Shown one piece after another: positions 1 to 9,016 of a stretch of 64,000 bases of DNA. This DNA comes from JBQTIY01 sp052387675 (GTDB taxonomy: Bacteria; Planctomycetota; B15-G4). The DNA is taken from contig JBQTIY010000011.1 of the NCBI GenBank assembly GCA_052387675.1, positions 1 through 64,000 on the forward strand, read 5' to 3'. The position numbers and the translations under genes are program-made. The notes under the pieces are model-generated. The model was not told the DNA's origin. It was given only the letters and a program-made list of their open reading frames with translations, and searched no databases. Position 1 is the stretch's first letter. Each line of letters starts with the position of its first letter.

Positions 1-2044
1 ACTGGAAGTAGAGCTGCGCGCCGGAGAGGCCGGCGGGCCAGGACGCCCAGCTCAGCGGGATCGTGCCGCTCGGCGAAGTGAAGATCGGCAGCGAAAGGGC
101 CACCGGCACGGTCACGAGCGTGCCGCCCTTGAAGGGCGTGAGCGTGCTGCTGAGCGAAACGAAGAGCGTGCTGAGTGCCGAGGGCGCGGCGTTGCTTAGC
201 GTTAGCGTGCCCGCTGAGCCGGTGCTCAGCAGCCCGGTGCCAGCGAGCACAGGATCGCCGCCGACTCCGGCGAGAGCGAAGCCAAGGTCTGTCCACGGAT
301 CGCCGGCGACGTTGCCCTGCGCGAAGCTATGCGTGACAGAGACGCCGGTGTTCCCCGCGCGGTCGGTGACTTCCACGTGGTACTCGACCAGCGCATCGGT
401 TTGAGCCGGGATCACTCCGCGGTACTGCATGCTGCCCTGCGCGAACATGGCCACTGCAACCGGCGAGCCGCCATCCACGCTGTACACCAGTTGCGCGTCG
501 TAGAACTGCATCACGTAGTACGAGGCGTTGTCGCGGATCTGTGCGTGGATCACGGTCTCGCTGCCGTTGGCCTTGTCGCCCTGCTCGGTGAGCCGGTAGA
601 AAGTCGGCGCGTGAACATCGGGAGCGCCGAGGACATTCGTATTGAGGAAGTTCTGCTGATTGGCGTCGTTCGCCACAATCAGGTCGTCGTCGCCGTCGTT
701 ATCGATATCGGCTGCGTCGGCGTCGAGTGTCGTGCTGCCGTTGTTGCTCAGCGGAGTCTCCGGGAAGGCGGCCGCCAAGCTGCCTCCGCCGCCGGTACGG
801 TGGTAGAAGCCCTGAGCCTCGGTCAGACCTTGCGCCACACCGCCCTGGTAGATCCAGTTCGCTCCGACAAAGTTGGCCAGAAAGGCGTCTAGATCGCCAT
901 CGCCGTCGTAGTCCAAGAAATCGACTTCGTCCTCTTCTTGGCCAGGATCTCCAACGATCCAAGCGTTCATCTGTGTGAAGTGAAATATGCCTTGGGTGAG
1001 GCCATTGTTTCTGAGGGCTCGGTCCCACTGTCCTTGGTTGTAGTTCTGCAGCCAGATATCCAGGTCGCCGTCGCTGTCCAGGTCCTGATACTCGCCAGCC
1101 ATGTTCACCTGACCCGTCAAGACCGCGCCTTGGTTCACAAGCGCTGTCTGTGTCACGTCATGAAAGGGGGTCGCGCTGACGGCACCGTAGAGATTGTTTA
1201 AGTACGTGCGCGCCTGCGAGTTGCGGTTCGACATAAAGACATCGAGGTCAAAGTCGCCGTCGAGGTCGACCAGATCGAGATCAAAAGTGTGGGTCTTCGT
1301 ATCAGCCGCAGGGTTGGCCCAGGGCCACAACTCATGAAAGATGCCGACACCGTCGTTAAGAAAAATGCGGGAGTCGGAGGTGCCATTCAGTGCGGGTCCG
1401 TAACTGCTGAGAAATAGGTCCGCATCGCCATCGTCATCCAGATCCCCGAAATCGCAATCGCAACTCCAGCCGCCAAAGGGGCCGACATTGCCGCCTAGGA
1501 TCTGGTCGATGATTGGAACGGAGACCAGCGTGCCCCACTGCGCGTTGGTTGTCTCCTGAAAGAAGCCCGTCACACCAAGTTGCGCCCCGCCAAGATTCGT
1601 ATAGAAGCGGGTCGGTTCGCCCGTACCCGGCCCCGTCTGGCCACGATTGGCGACGCAGATATCGAGATCGCCGTCGCTATCAAAGTCCACAAACTCGATG
1701 TCGCGGCTGGTATCCACGGCAACGCCAACGAAACGCGTCGGTGTCTCATTGACAAAGGTGCCGATCGTGCCGCCCTGCAGCCCACCCTGGTTGATGTAGA
1801 TGCGATTCTGCTGCGCCGCGCCGTCGCCGCCATTGGCCACAATGACGTCCAGGTCGCCGTCGTTGTCGCAGTCCCCCGCGTCGATGTTCTCCGAGCGCCC
1901 CGTGCCGAAGTTGGCTGAACTGACGAAGTTGCGGCCGGGCTGCAGGTCGGTGAGCTGGGCAGCCGTTGCCGGCGCCGTCACGAACTGAACGAGGACGAGG
2001 CCGGCACCAAGCCAGGCACACCGCGAGCCGGGTCCGACAGCCAT
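1..2044 (-). CDS. Secreted FG-GAP/VCBS repeat protein, 3' end outside window
   Basis: The frame is open from ATG at 2044 to the left edge (681 residues visible). It starts with a hydrophobic signal peptide (about residues 10-29) and is preceded by GGAG nine bases upstream. Seven Ca-binding Dx[D/N]xDGDxD-type motifs sit at about residues 58, 120, 201, 260, 321, 378 and 446. The roughly 60-residue spacing and the count of seven fit a seven-bladed FG-GAP (integrin-alpha-like) beta-propeller. An Ig-like region follows (about 465-560), then a beta-rich module containing PFKGGTLV that resembles C-terminal modules of planctomycetal exported proteins. It is probably exported and may bind surfaces or glycans. 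It lies 89 bases downstream of the sterol desaturase-like gene on the same strand. The C-terminus is not visible, so any sorting signal is unknown. Confidence 0.88.
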   Translation of the reverse strand, partial: MAVGPGSRCAWLGAGLVLVQFVTAPATAAQLTDLQPGRNFVSSANFGTGRSENIDAGDCDNDGDLDVIVANGGDGAAQQNRIYINQGGLQGGTIGTFVNETPTRFVGVAVDTSRDIEFVDFDSDGDLDICVANRGQTGPGTGEPTRFYTNLGGAQLGVTGFFQETTNAQWGTLVSVPIIDQILGGNVGPFGGWSCDCDFGDLDDDGDADLFLSSYGPALNGTSDSRIFLNDGVGIFHELWPWANPAADTKTHTFDLDLVDLDGDFDLDVFMSNRNSQARTYLNNLYGAVSATPFHDVTQTALVNQGAVLTGQVNMAGEYQDLDSDGDLDIWLQNYNQGQWDRALRNNGLTQGIFHFTQMNAWIVGDPGQEEDEVDFLDYDGDGDLDAFLANFVGANWIYQGGVAQGLTEAQGFYHRTGGGGSLAAAFPETPLSNNGSTTLDADAADIDNDGDDDLIVANDANQQNFLNTNVLGAPDVHAPTFYRLTEQGDKANGSETVIHAQIRDNASYYVMQFYDAQLVYSVDGGSPVAVAMFAQGSMQYRGVIPAQTDALVEYHVEVTDRAGNTGVSVTHSFAQGNVAGDPWTDLGFALAGVGGDPVLAGTGLLSTGSAGTLTLSNAAPSALSTLFVSLSSTLTPFKGGTLVTVPVALSLPIFTSPSGTIPLSWASWPAGLSGAQLYFQ

Positions 2045-2133
2045 GCAGCAACTCCCGAATGAGTATGCGTCAGAGTATGCAGAAGCCGGCCACCGGGCAC
2101 CAGCCTCGAACCTGTATTTCTAGGGCAGAACGC

Positions 2134-3237
2134 TCAGTTGGCTCGGGCGAAAGGAGCCAAAAGCTGGCGGAACCAGCCTTCAGGGGGCGCGGCTTCCCCT
2201 AGCAGCCCGTAGGCCCGGGGCCAACGGTTTTTGGGCAGATAGTGGCTGCCGAAGAGCCGGTCGATCACCGGCAGGTGCACGGCGAAGTTCTTGTTGGCGG
2301 CCTGCGGCTCGGCGGCGTGGTGCCAATGGTGAAACTGCGGCGTTGCGAGCAGCCAGCGCAGCGGGCCGAAGCTGAAGCGCACATTCGCGTGGATGAACGT
2401 GGCCTGCGCACTGACGAAGGCGATGTAGGCGAAGAGCGGACCCTCGGCGAAACCCAGAAGGTGAATCGGAACGAAGGTCAACCCGCGCGTGACGAGCACA
2501 TCCACCAGGTGCAAGCGCGAGCCGGCCAGCCAGTCCATGGCCTGCGGCGAATGATGAATGCGGTGGAAGCGCCAGAGCAGTGGAACTTGGTGAAAGGCGC
2601 GGTGCACCGCGTACTGCGTCAGGTCGGCCACCAAGAGCAGGCCCAGAAACTGCACGACAACGGGCAGGCCGGCGATCCAGCGCTGCACATCGGCCGACGC
2701 CGTCCACTGAAACCAGACCATGGCCGGCCGCAACGTGAGCACGGTGAGCAACTGCACGGCGATCGAACTGATGAAGACGTAGGTAAGGTCGGTGCGCCAG
2801 CCAGGACGCAAGACTTCCTGCTCGGGCCGCAGCGCGAAGAGGCGTTCGAGAGGCAGAAAGATGGCCGAGGTCACGAGCAGATTGAGCAGAAACCAGTCGA
2901 GACTCAGCACGGGACCGGGAGTCAGCTCGCCGTCGATCGGCACGCGCGAGCCGCCCAGCAGCACCGCCAGCACGGTGAGACCGAGACCAGCGAGCCCCAG
3001 CACCTTGCGCCGCCTCAGCCAAACGCTCAGCACGCCCAGCACAAAGCCCGCAATGAGCACGCCGTGCAGAACCGCGCGCACCCAGACGAGCGGGTAGAGC
3101 GCACGCAGTTCAGGCAGCGTGAGCCACTCCGGAAAGTGGAAGCACAGGACGACTCCCAGTCCAAGCGCGCCTAAGACCACCGAGCCAAGACCGCTCAGCC
3201 AACCAGAGCCCAGCCGTCGATCGGGCGCCGCATTCAC
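2134..3237 (-). CDS. Sterol desaturase / fatty acid hydroxylase family membrane protein
   Basis: A 367-aa integral membrane protein with N-terminal hydrophobic helices (about 15-35, 50-72, 80-95) and a C-terminal fatty-acid-hydroxylase domain. The three histidine clusters that ligate the di-iron centre are present: HRAFH (212-216), HRIHH (225-229) and HHWHH (303-307). The family uses O2 to hydroxylate or desaturate sterols, fatty acids or ether lipids; the substrate here is unknown. The chosen start is GTG at 3237, which overlaps the TGA of the upstream symporter gene as GTGA and so implies translational coupling. The same frame stays open upstream as a meaningless extension. The unusually long N-terminal half, with 3-4 extra helices, is not part of the catalytic domain. 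Confidence 0.85.
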   Translation of the reverse strand: MNAAPDRRLGSGWLSGLGSVVLGALGLGVVLCFHFPEWLTLPELRALYPLVWVRAVLHGVLIAGFVLGVLSVWLRRRKVLGLAGLGLTVLAVLLGGSRVPIDGELTPGPVLSLDWFLLNLLVTSAIFLPLERLFALRPEQEVLRPGWRTDLTYVFISSIAVQLLTVLTLRPAMVWFQWTASADVQRWIAGLPVVVQFLGLLLVADLTQYAVHRAFHQVPLLWRFHRIHHSPQAMDWLAGSRLHLVDVLVTRGLTFVPIHLLGFAEGPLFAYIAFVSAQATFIHANVRFSFGPLRWLLATPQFHHWHHAAEPQAANKNFAVHLPVIDRLFGSHYLPKNRWPRAYGLLGEAAPPEGWFRQLLAPFARAN

Positions 3238-4640
3238 GCGTCGGGCTCTCGCTCGCGGACATCGGCGAGAGAGCCCAAGAGGAAGCCCAGCAGCGCCGCT
3301 GCCAGCGAGAGCAGGTAGGGCGCCGGCAAGTCCAGCACGTAGCGGCCCAGCACCCAGGCCAGCACGCCCAGCAGCAGGCTGGCCATCGCCGCCCGCGGCC
3401 CCGCGCGATGCTCGCGGCGCACGAAGAGCGCGAAGACCGTGATGACCAGGATTCCGGCACTGCCGAAGCCGCTGGCCTGTTCCACGAGTTCGAAGACGCC
3501 CTCGCTGCCACGCGCGATAGCCCAGGCGACGAGGCCACAGACCAGGACGCCGCCACGCGCCACGAGGAGGCGCGTGCGCTGACTCACGTCGGTCCGGCCC
3601 GCCAGCAGCAGATTGCGCGAGAGAAAGGAACTCGCGACCAAGAGCGTGCTGTCCACGGTGGAGAGAATGGCCGAGATGAGCGCCCCGGCGAAGAGAATGA
3701 AGGCCGGTCCGCCGAGGTGCCGTTCGGCCAGGGCCGGCAGCACGCGCTCGGAATCCTCGAGACCCGGCACGAGCACCGGACCGAGCAGGCCGAGCGTGAC
3801 GGGGATGAGACCTACCAGCAAGTAGGCGCCGCCGCCCACCAGAGCCGCGCGCCGGGCCACGCTGGGTGAACGCGCCGCAAGACTGCGCGCCAGAACTTCC
3901 TGCGCCACCACCGAGCCGCAGAGCGGCACGGCCCAAGCCTCCAGCGTGACGAGCCACGAGGCCGGCGGCGCCCCGCTCGTTGCGCCGGCTTGCACTCTGG
4001 CGGCAATCAGATCCCAGCCGGCCTCCGCACCGCCGGCCTCGCCCAAGACCACCACGAGCAGCGCGACGAGGCAGCCCACGAGCACTCCCGCCTGTAGCAG
4101 GTCAGTCAGCACATCAGCCAGCAGACCGCCGAGTACGGTGTAGATGATGGCCACGACTGCCGCGAGGGCCATGGCGGCTTCGGGATCGAGCGGTGCTGCC
4201 GTCGTGAGCACGGCGCCGAAGGCCCGCACCTGCGCCGCGGCCCAAAGCACGGACGAGGGCACGAGCAGCAGCGCCGCGATCCGCTCCACGCCAGGGCCGA
4301 AGCGCTTGCGGTGCAGGTCGGCCAGCGTCGTGACGCCGGCGCGCCACATCGGCGCGGCGAAGATCGCTCCGGTGAGCAGCAGGCACAGCCCGTAGGCGAA
4401 GGGTTCGACGGATGTGCGCGTCAGCCCCTCGCTGTAGGCCTGACCGGCCGCACCAAGGCAGGTCTCGGCACCGAACCACGTAGCGAAAATGGAACCGGCC
4501 ACGAGCGGCAGCCCCAGGCGCCGCCCTGCCACGAGGTAGTCGTCCTCGGTGGTGATCTTGCGCGAGACCCAGTAGCCGATCCCGATCTGCACGCCGACAT
4601 AGAGCAGGATGCCGAAGAGCGGCGTCATGCCGCTGAGCAT
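3234..4640 (-). CDS. Sodium/solute symporter (SSS family)
   Basis: A 468-aa protein with about 12-13 hydrophobic helices and hallmarks of the SSS family (PutP, vSGLT). The N-terminal DYLVAGR motif (34-40) follows the first helix, Y-x4-G-G-x8-D-x2-Q-type residues lie around 167-183, and STVDS (327-331) sits where TM8 supplies the Na2 ligand residues. It should import a small organic solute with Na+ from the periplasm; the sequence does not identify the substrate. M1 at 4640 and M5 at 4628 are both possible starts. It lies 15 bases after the glycosyltransferase gene and overlaps the hydroxylase gene by 4 bases, at the end of the opp-led run. Confidence 0.85.
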   Translation of the reverse strand: MLSGMTPLFGILLYVGVQIGIGYWVSRKITTEDDYLVAGRRLGLPLVAGSIFATWFGAETCLGAAGQAYSEGLTRTSVEPFAYGLCLLLTGAIFAAPMWRAGVTTLADLHRKRFGPGVERIAALLLVPSSVLWAAAQVRAFGAVLTTAAPLDPEAAMALAAVVAIIYTVLGGLLADVLTDLLQAGVLVGCLVALLVVVLGEAGGAEAGWDLIAARVQAGATSGAPPASWLVTLEAWAVPLCGSVVAQEVLARSLAARSPSVARRAALVGGGAYLLVGLIPVTLGLLGPVLVPGLEDSERVLPALAERHLGGPAFILFAGALISAILSTVDSTLLVASSFLSRNLLLAGRTDVSQRTRLLVARGGVLVCGLVAWAIARGSEGVFELVEQASGFGSAGILVITVFALFVRREHRAGPRAAMASLLLGVLAWVLGRYVLDLPAPYLLSLAAALLGFLLGSLADVREREPDA

Positions 4641-4655
4641 CGCATGGCGAGCAGC

Positions 4656-5330
4656 CTAGACCAGCGGCGGCGCACGCCAGGCGGCGAAGGCCGCGGGTGA
4701 GATCGAGTAGGTGTCCTCAGGCCCAGGGAGCCGGCCCCACTTTTCCAGGAAGCGGCGCCGATTGGCCTCCAAGTGCTGGCTCTCGCTCAGCGTGTGGTCG
4801 TGCACGATGCGCACATCGCCCGTGACGAGCGTGACGAGCCCGCGCTTTTGCACGCCCCACATCCAGTCGGTGTCCTCCCACTGGCTGCCGAGATAAGCCT
4901 CGTCGAAGCGCAGATCGCCGACGCGCTCGCGCGAGTACACAAAACAGGTGCCGGGAATGGTGACCTGCCAGAACTCACCTGGCCGAAGTTCGTGCCGGCT
5001 GCACTGCGGGGCGCCGTCGGCAAACTGCAAGAGCCCGGTCACGGCGCCGGCGTCGGGCCGCGCCGCGAGCACCGCAGCCAGCCGTGACATCCACTGGGCC
5101 GGCAGGAGCACATCGTCGTCGAGGAAGGCCACCAAGTCATGCCGCGCCCGCGCGAGCCCGGCGTTGCGATTCTTCGCCACGCACTGCTGTGCGCAGGCCA
5201 CGATGACTTCGTGCGGCCGGTCGGCCGTCTCGCGCAGCGACCAGAGCGCGCGCCGCAGCCAGGGCGTGTCGGCGTAGGCCGGGATGATCACCGAGACGGG
5301 CGCGGATTCGTCAGGCCGGGCCGGGCTCAT
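4656..5330 (-). CDS. Family 2 glycosyltransferase
   Basis: A 224-aa single-domain GT-A fold protein. It shows the N-terminal VSVIIPAY strand, a nucleotide-sugar region, and the acidic FLDDDV motif (about 88-93) that replaces DxD for metal/NDP-sugar binding. A WEDTDW segment (about 150-155) supplies the usual ED acceptor/catalytic region. No transmembrane segment is visible, so it is cytosolic or membrane-peripheral. The donor sugar and acceptor cannot be told. The ATG overlaps the antiporter stop (ATGA), placing it in the same transcript. Nothing in its immediate context indicates a dedicated polysaccharide cluster. Confidence 0.83.
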   Translation of the reverse strand: MSPARPDESAPVSVIIPAYADTPWLRRALWSLRETADRPHEVIVACAQQCVAKNRNAGLARARHDLVAFLDDDVLLPAQWMSRLAAVLAARPDAGAVTGLLQFADGAPQCSRHELRPGEFWQVTIPGTCFVYSRERVGDLRFDEAYLGSQWEDTDWMWGVQKRGLVTLVTGDVRIVHDHTLSESQHLEANRRRFLEKWGRLPGPEDTYSISPAAFAAWRAPPLV

Positions 5331-7006
5331 GCCTGCCCCTCAACGTTTAAGAGCGCACGCAACTCGGTGATACTCCGCGCGCTGAGCGCCCGTTCGCGAA
5401 CCTCGGGGTGGCGGAAGAGCCGGCTGATCTCGGCTAGGAGTTCGAGCTGCGCGCCGTCGTCCTCGAGCGGCGTCAGGATCATGATCACGATGCGCGCCGG
5501 CGCGCCGTCCGGTGCATCGAAGTCCAAGCCGCCCGGTGAGATGCCCACACCGATGAGCGGGGCCGTGAGGCCGGGAATGCGCGCGCGCGGCGCGGCCACG
5601 CCCTGACCGAGTCCAGTGGCTTCGAGTGCTTCACGGTCGAGGATGGCGCGCTGCACCAGGGGCACCGGCAACTGCGCCGCCTCGGCCATGGTGCTGGCCA
5701 AGTGCAAGAGCGCGTCCTGGCGCGTGGTGCCGAGCAGCGGACACTTGAACATGGCCGGCGAGACAAGCTGCAGCAGCCGCCGCGTCGGCCGCAAGCCGAG
5801 AGCGCGCTGCATGAGCGGACCGCTCATGACCGAGGTCGCCAAGGCCATGATCACGAGGGCGACGAAGAGCCGCTCGCCGATGATGCCGGCCTGCAGGGCG
5901 ATCAGGCCGAGCACAATCTCCATCGCGCCGCGGGCATTCATGCCGAAGCCCACTGCCCAGGATTCCTGCCGGCTCATGCCGGCCCAGCGCGCGCCCAAGG
6001 TGCAGCCCAGCACCTTGCCCGCGCAAGCAATGACGAAGACGAGCACGGTGAGCCCGAGATCGAAGTTCGCGACGAAGTCCACGCCCAGGCCGATCGTCGC
6101 GAAGAAGATCGGCGCCAATCCGCCCGAAACGAAGCGGTCGATGGTCTGGCGCATGTGCTCGCGCAGATGGCGGCTGTCGCCGAAGGCCACGCCCGTCATG
6201 AAGGCGCCGAAGAGCGCGTGGACGCCGATCCATTCCGTGGTCGCTGCGCCGAAGAGGGCCAGCACGAGGGCAAAGCTCAGCACACCCGCCGGCCAGGAGA
6301 GGTGCGCTTGGATCAGGGGCAGCGCCCGATCGATGAGCCAGCGCCCGACCGTGAGCATGAAGACCGCGAAGCCGATGACGAGGCTGATAGTGCCGACAAC
6401 GGGCGCGTCCTGGCCGTCCATGAGCGCCAGCACGATCGCGAAGATGATCCAGCCCACGAGGTCGTCGAAGACCGCTGAGGCGATCACGACCATGCCCATG
6501 TCGCTGCGGTAGAGATTCAGGTCGAGCAGCGTGCGCGCGATGACCGGCAAGGCCGAGATGGACAGCGCCACCGCGAAGAAGAGCATGAAGACGCTGGGAT
6601 CGGCGCCAGGCTCACGGCCCAGTGCTGTGGGCAACAGGTAGGCCGCCAGCAGGCCGACGGCGAAGGGGAAGACGATGCCACTCAGGCTCACCGCGAGTGC
6701 CGAGCGCCCGCGCCGCCAGATCGTGGAGAGGTCGACCTCCATGCCGGCCACGAACATGAAGAGTGTGACCGCGAACATGGCGATGCCGCCACGTGCCACC
6801 GCTGCGGGGCCGGTGCTGGCAAAGACCTGCTCGAAGCTCTCCGGCAGCAGGCGCCCGAAGATTGTCGGGCCGAGCACGATGCCGGCCAGGATCTCGCCCA
6901 GCACCGGCGGCTGGCGCAGCTTGAGCAAGAGCTCGCCAAGCACGCGTCCTACCAGCAGCAGCAGTCCCAGGCCCAGCAGCAGGGCCAGCCCGTCGTGACC
7001 GCTCAC
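5327..7006 (-). CDS. CPA2-family cation:proton antiporter with EIIA-like C-terminal domain
   Basis: A 559-aa protein. Residues 1-390 form a CPA2 (KefB/NapA-like) membrane domain of about 12 helices, starting with the typical LLLKLRQPPVLGEILAG region. It should exchange Na+ or K+ for H+ across the inner membrane. Residues about 410-559 resemble a PTS EIIA(Fru/Ntr) domain: GLGQGVAAPRAR (465-476) aligns with the GLGRGIAIPHAK active-site loop of the true EIIA encoded at 56.3-56.8 kb. The phosphorylatable His is Arg474, so the domain is probably a non-phosphorylated sensor or regulatory module. The start is GTG, sharing bases with the oppF stop (GTGA). Confidence 0.87.
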   Translation of the reverse strand: MSGHDGLALLLGLGLLLLVGRVLGELLLKLRQPPVLGEILAGIVLGPTIFGRLLPESFEQVFASTGPAAVARGGIAMFAVTLFMFVAGMEVDLSTIWRRGRSALAVSLSGIVFPFAVGLLAAYLLPTALGREPGADPSVFMLFFAVALSISALPVIARTLLDLNLYRSDMGMVVIASAVFDDLVGWIIFAIVLALMDGQDAPVVGTISLVIGFAVFMLTVGRWLIDRALPLIQAHLSWPAGVLSFALVLALFGAATTEWIGVHALFGAFMTGVAFGDSRHLREHMRQTIDRFVSGGLAPIFFATIGLGVDFVANFDLGLTVLVFVIACAGKVLGCTLGARWAGMSRQESWAVGFGMNARGAMEIVLGLIALQAGIIGERLFVALVIMALATSVMSGPLMQRALGLRPTRRLLQLVSPAMFKCPLLGTTRQDALLHLASTMAEAAQLPVPLVQRAILDREALEATGLGQGVAAPRARIPGLTAPLIGVGISPGGLDFDAPDGAPARIVIMILTPLEDDGAQLELLAEISRLFRHPEVRERALSARSITELRALLNVEGQA

Positions 7007-8007
7007 GTGCGCGTCGCGATTCCGGGGGCCTCATGGGGTTCCAGGTGGCACACGTAACTGTGCCCCTGACCGACTTGCCGCTCCGGCGGCCGCTCGGTGC
7101 GGCACACGTCGCGCACCGCCGGACAGCGCGGATGGAAGGGGCAGCCGGGCGGCGGATTGAGAGGCGAGGGCACGTCGCCGCCCAGCAGGATGCGCGAGCG
7201 CCGTCGCGTGGGATCGGCCACCGGCACGGCCGAGAGCAGCGAGGCCGTGTAGGGGTGCAGCGGCCGCTCGAACAGCTCCTGCGTGGGCGCGATCTCCACG
7301 ATCTTGCCCAGGTACATGACCGCCACGCGGTGGCTGATGTGCCGCACGACCGACAGGTCATGCGCCACGAAGAGGTAGCTCAGGCCGAACTCGTCGCGCA
7401 GGTCCATGAGCAGATTGATCACCTGGGCCTGGATCGAGACGTCCAGCGCCGAGACGGCCTCATCACAGACGATGAACTTGGGCCGCAGCGAGAGGGCCCG
7501 CGCGATGCCGATGCGCTGGCGCTGTCCGCCGCTGAATTCGTGCGGGTAGCGGTTGACGTAGGCCGGGTCCAGGCGGACCGTGCGCAACAGCTCGCGCACG
7601 CGGTCCTGCAGCTCGCTGCGATTGCGCGCCAAGCCATGCACGCGCAGGCCCTCCCCCACGATGTCCGCCACGGACATACGCGGATTCAGCGAGGCATAAG
7701 GGTCCTGAAAAATGATCTGCATGTGCCGGCGCATCTTGCGCAGCGCTTCGCCGCCGGCGGCGAGCACGTCCTGCCCGTCGAAGGAGACGCTGCCGCCGGT
7801 GGGCTCGATGAGCCGCAGCAGGCTGCGACCGGCCGTGGTCTTGCCGCAGCCGGACTCGCCCACTAGGCCCAGGGTCTCTCCCGCGGCCAGATCGAAGCTC
7901 ACGTCATCGACGGCCTTGACCTGGCCCACCACCCGGGCGAGCAGGCCCTTGCGCACCGGGAAGTGCTTCTTCAGGCCGCGCACACTGAGCAATGACGCGG
8001 CGCTCAT
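7003..8007 (-). CDS. oppF: Oligopeptide ABC transporter ATPase, OppF/DppF type
   Basis: A 334-aa cytosolic ATPase that powers peptide import by the OppBC channel. The Walker A is GESGCGKTT (50-58), the signature is FSGGQRQRIGIARAL, and the Walker B is FIVCDEAVSALD. The C-terminal tail contains the Cys-rich oligo_HPY module typical of Opp/Dpp ATPases (GCPFHPRCP, then C-C). The signature Leu is Phe, as is common in this subfamily. The start ATG overlaps the oppD stop by 4 bases. The opp name is by family resemblance; nickel or dipeptide transport by the same architecture cannot be excluded. Confidence 0.9.
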   Translation of the reverse strand: MSAASLLSVRGLKKHFPVRKGLLARVVGQVKAVDDVSFDLAAGETLGLVGESGCGKTTAGRSLLRLIEPTGGSVSFDGQDVLAAGGEALRKMRRHMQIIFQDPYASLNPRMSVADIVGEGLRVHGLARNRSELQDRVRELLRTVRLDPAYVNRYPHEFSGGQRQRIGIARALSLRPKFIVCDEAVSALDVSIQAQVINLLMDLRDEFGLSYLFVAHDLSVVRHISHRVAVMYLGKIVEIAPTQELFERPLHPYTASLLSAVPVADPTRRRSRILLGGDVPSPLNPPPGCPFHPRCPAVRDVCRTERPPERQVGQGHSYVCHLEPHEAPGIATRT

Positions 8008-9011
8008 GCGTGCCCCTTGGCCGCCGCGGCCGTCTCGTCGCGGATCGGATAGAAGCAGGCGAAGTCATGCTCGGCCGAGTCGGCGGTGAGCACCGGATCC
8101 TCAGCGGCGCAGCGGGCCTGAGCCTTGAAGCAGCGCGTGCGGAAGCGGCAGCCGCTCGGCCAGTGCAGCGGGTTGGGCACGGTGCCGGCGATCTCGCGCA
8201 GCCGCTTCTCGCCGGAGCGGTGCATCTCGGGCAGCGACTGCAGGAGGCCAAAGGTGTAGGGGTGGCGCGGCCGCGCGAAGAGTTCGGCCGTGGGCGCGTA
8301 CTCCACGATGCGGCCGGCGTACATGACGGCCACATGGTCGGATGTCTCGGCCACCACGCCCAGGTCGTGCGTGATGAGCAGCACCGACATGCCCAGCTCG
8401 CGCTGCATGCCCTTGAGCAGCTCCAGGATCTGGGCCTGGATGGTCACGTCCAACGCTGTCGTGGGCTCGTCGGCGATGAGCAGCTTGGGCTTGCAGGCCA
8501 GCGCCATGGCGATCATCACGCGCTGCTTCATGCCGCCCGACATCTGGTGCGGATAGCTGTCGATGCGCGTCTCGGGCGAAGGGATACCGACCTGCTTGAG
8601 CAGGCCGATGGTTTCCGCGCGCGCCTGCTGCGCCGACATGCCGCGATGCAGCTCGAGCACTTCCACGATCTGATCGCCCACCGTGTAGACCGGATTGAGC
8701 GAGGTCATCGGCTCTTGGAAGATCATGGCGATCTCGTTGCCGCGCACCTTGCGCAACTGCGCCTCGGGCAGGGTCAGCAGATCGTGGCCGCCGAAATGGA
8801 TCTGGCCGCCGGGATAGCGCGTGGGCGGCACCGGGTTGAGTCGCAGGATGCTCATGGCCGTGACCGACTTGCCGCAGCCGGATTCCCCCACCAAGCCCAG
8901 TGTTTCGCCCGGCGCGATGGCGAAGCTCACGCCATCCACGGCGCGCACCGTGCCCTCTTCGAGATCGAAGTAGGTCTGCAGGCCGTCGATGTGGAGCAGG
9001 GGCGCGGCCAT
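8004..9011 (-). CDS. oppD: Oligopeptide ABC transporter ATPase, OppD/DppD type
   Basis: A 335-aa partner ATPase of OppF. It carries Walker A GESGCGKS, signature MSGGMKQRVMIAMAL, Walker B LLIADEPTTALDVT, the H-loop LLITHDLGVV and the C-terminal Cys-containing oligo_HPY region. The start was set to ATG at 9011 (MAAPLLHIDGL) because the family's conserved N-terminal strand begins there and the gene then starts 5 bases after the oppC stop. The frame is open about 50 codons further upstream but reads as noise inside oppC. Substrate specificity is set by OppA, not by this subunit. Confidence 0.9.
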   Translation of the reverse strand: MAAPLLHIDGLQTYFDLEEGTVRAVDGVSFAIAPGETLGLVGESGCGKSVTAMSILRLNPVPPTRYPGGQIHFGGHDLLTLPEAQLRKVRGNEIAMIFQEPMTSLNPVYTVGDQIVEVLELHRGMSAQQARAETIGLLKQVGIPSPETRIDSYPHQMSGGMKQRVMIAMALACKPKLLIADEPTTALDVTIQAQILELLKGMQRELGMSVLLITHDLGVVAETSDHVAVMYAGRIVEYAPTAELFARPRHPYTFGLLQSLPEMHRSGEKRLREIAGTVPNPLHWPSGCRFRTRCFKAQARCAAEDPVLTADSAEHDFACFYPIRDETAAAAKGHA

Positions 9012-9016
9012 GGGAT

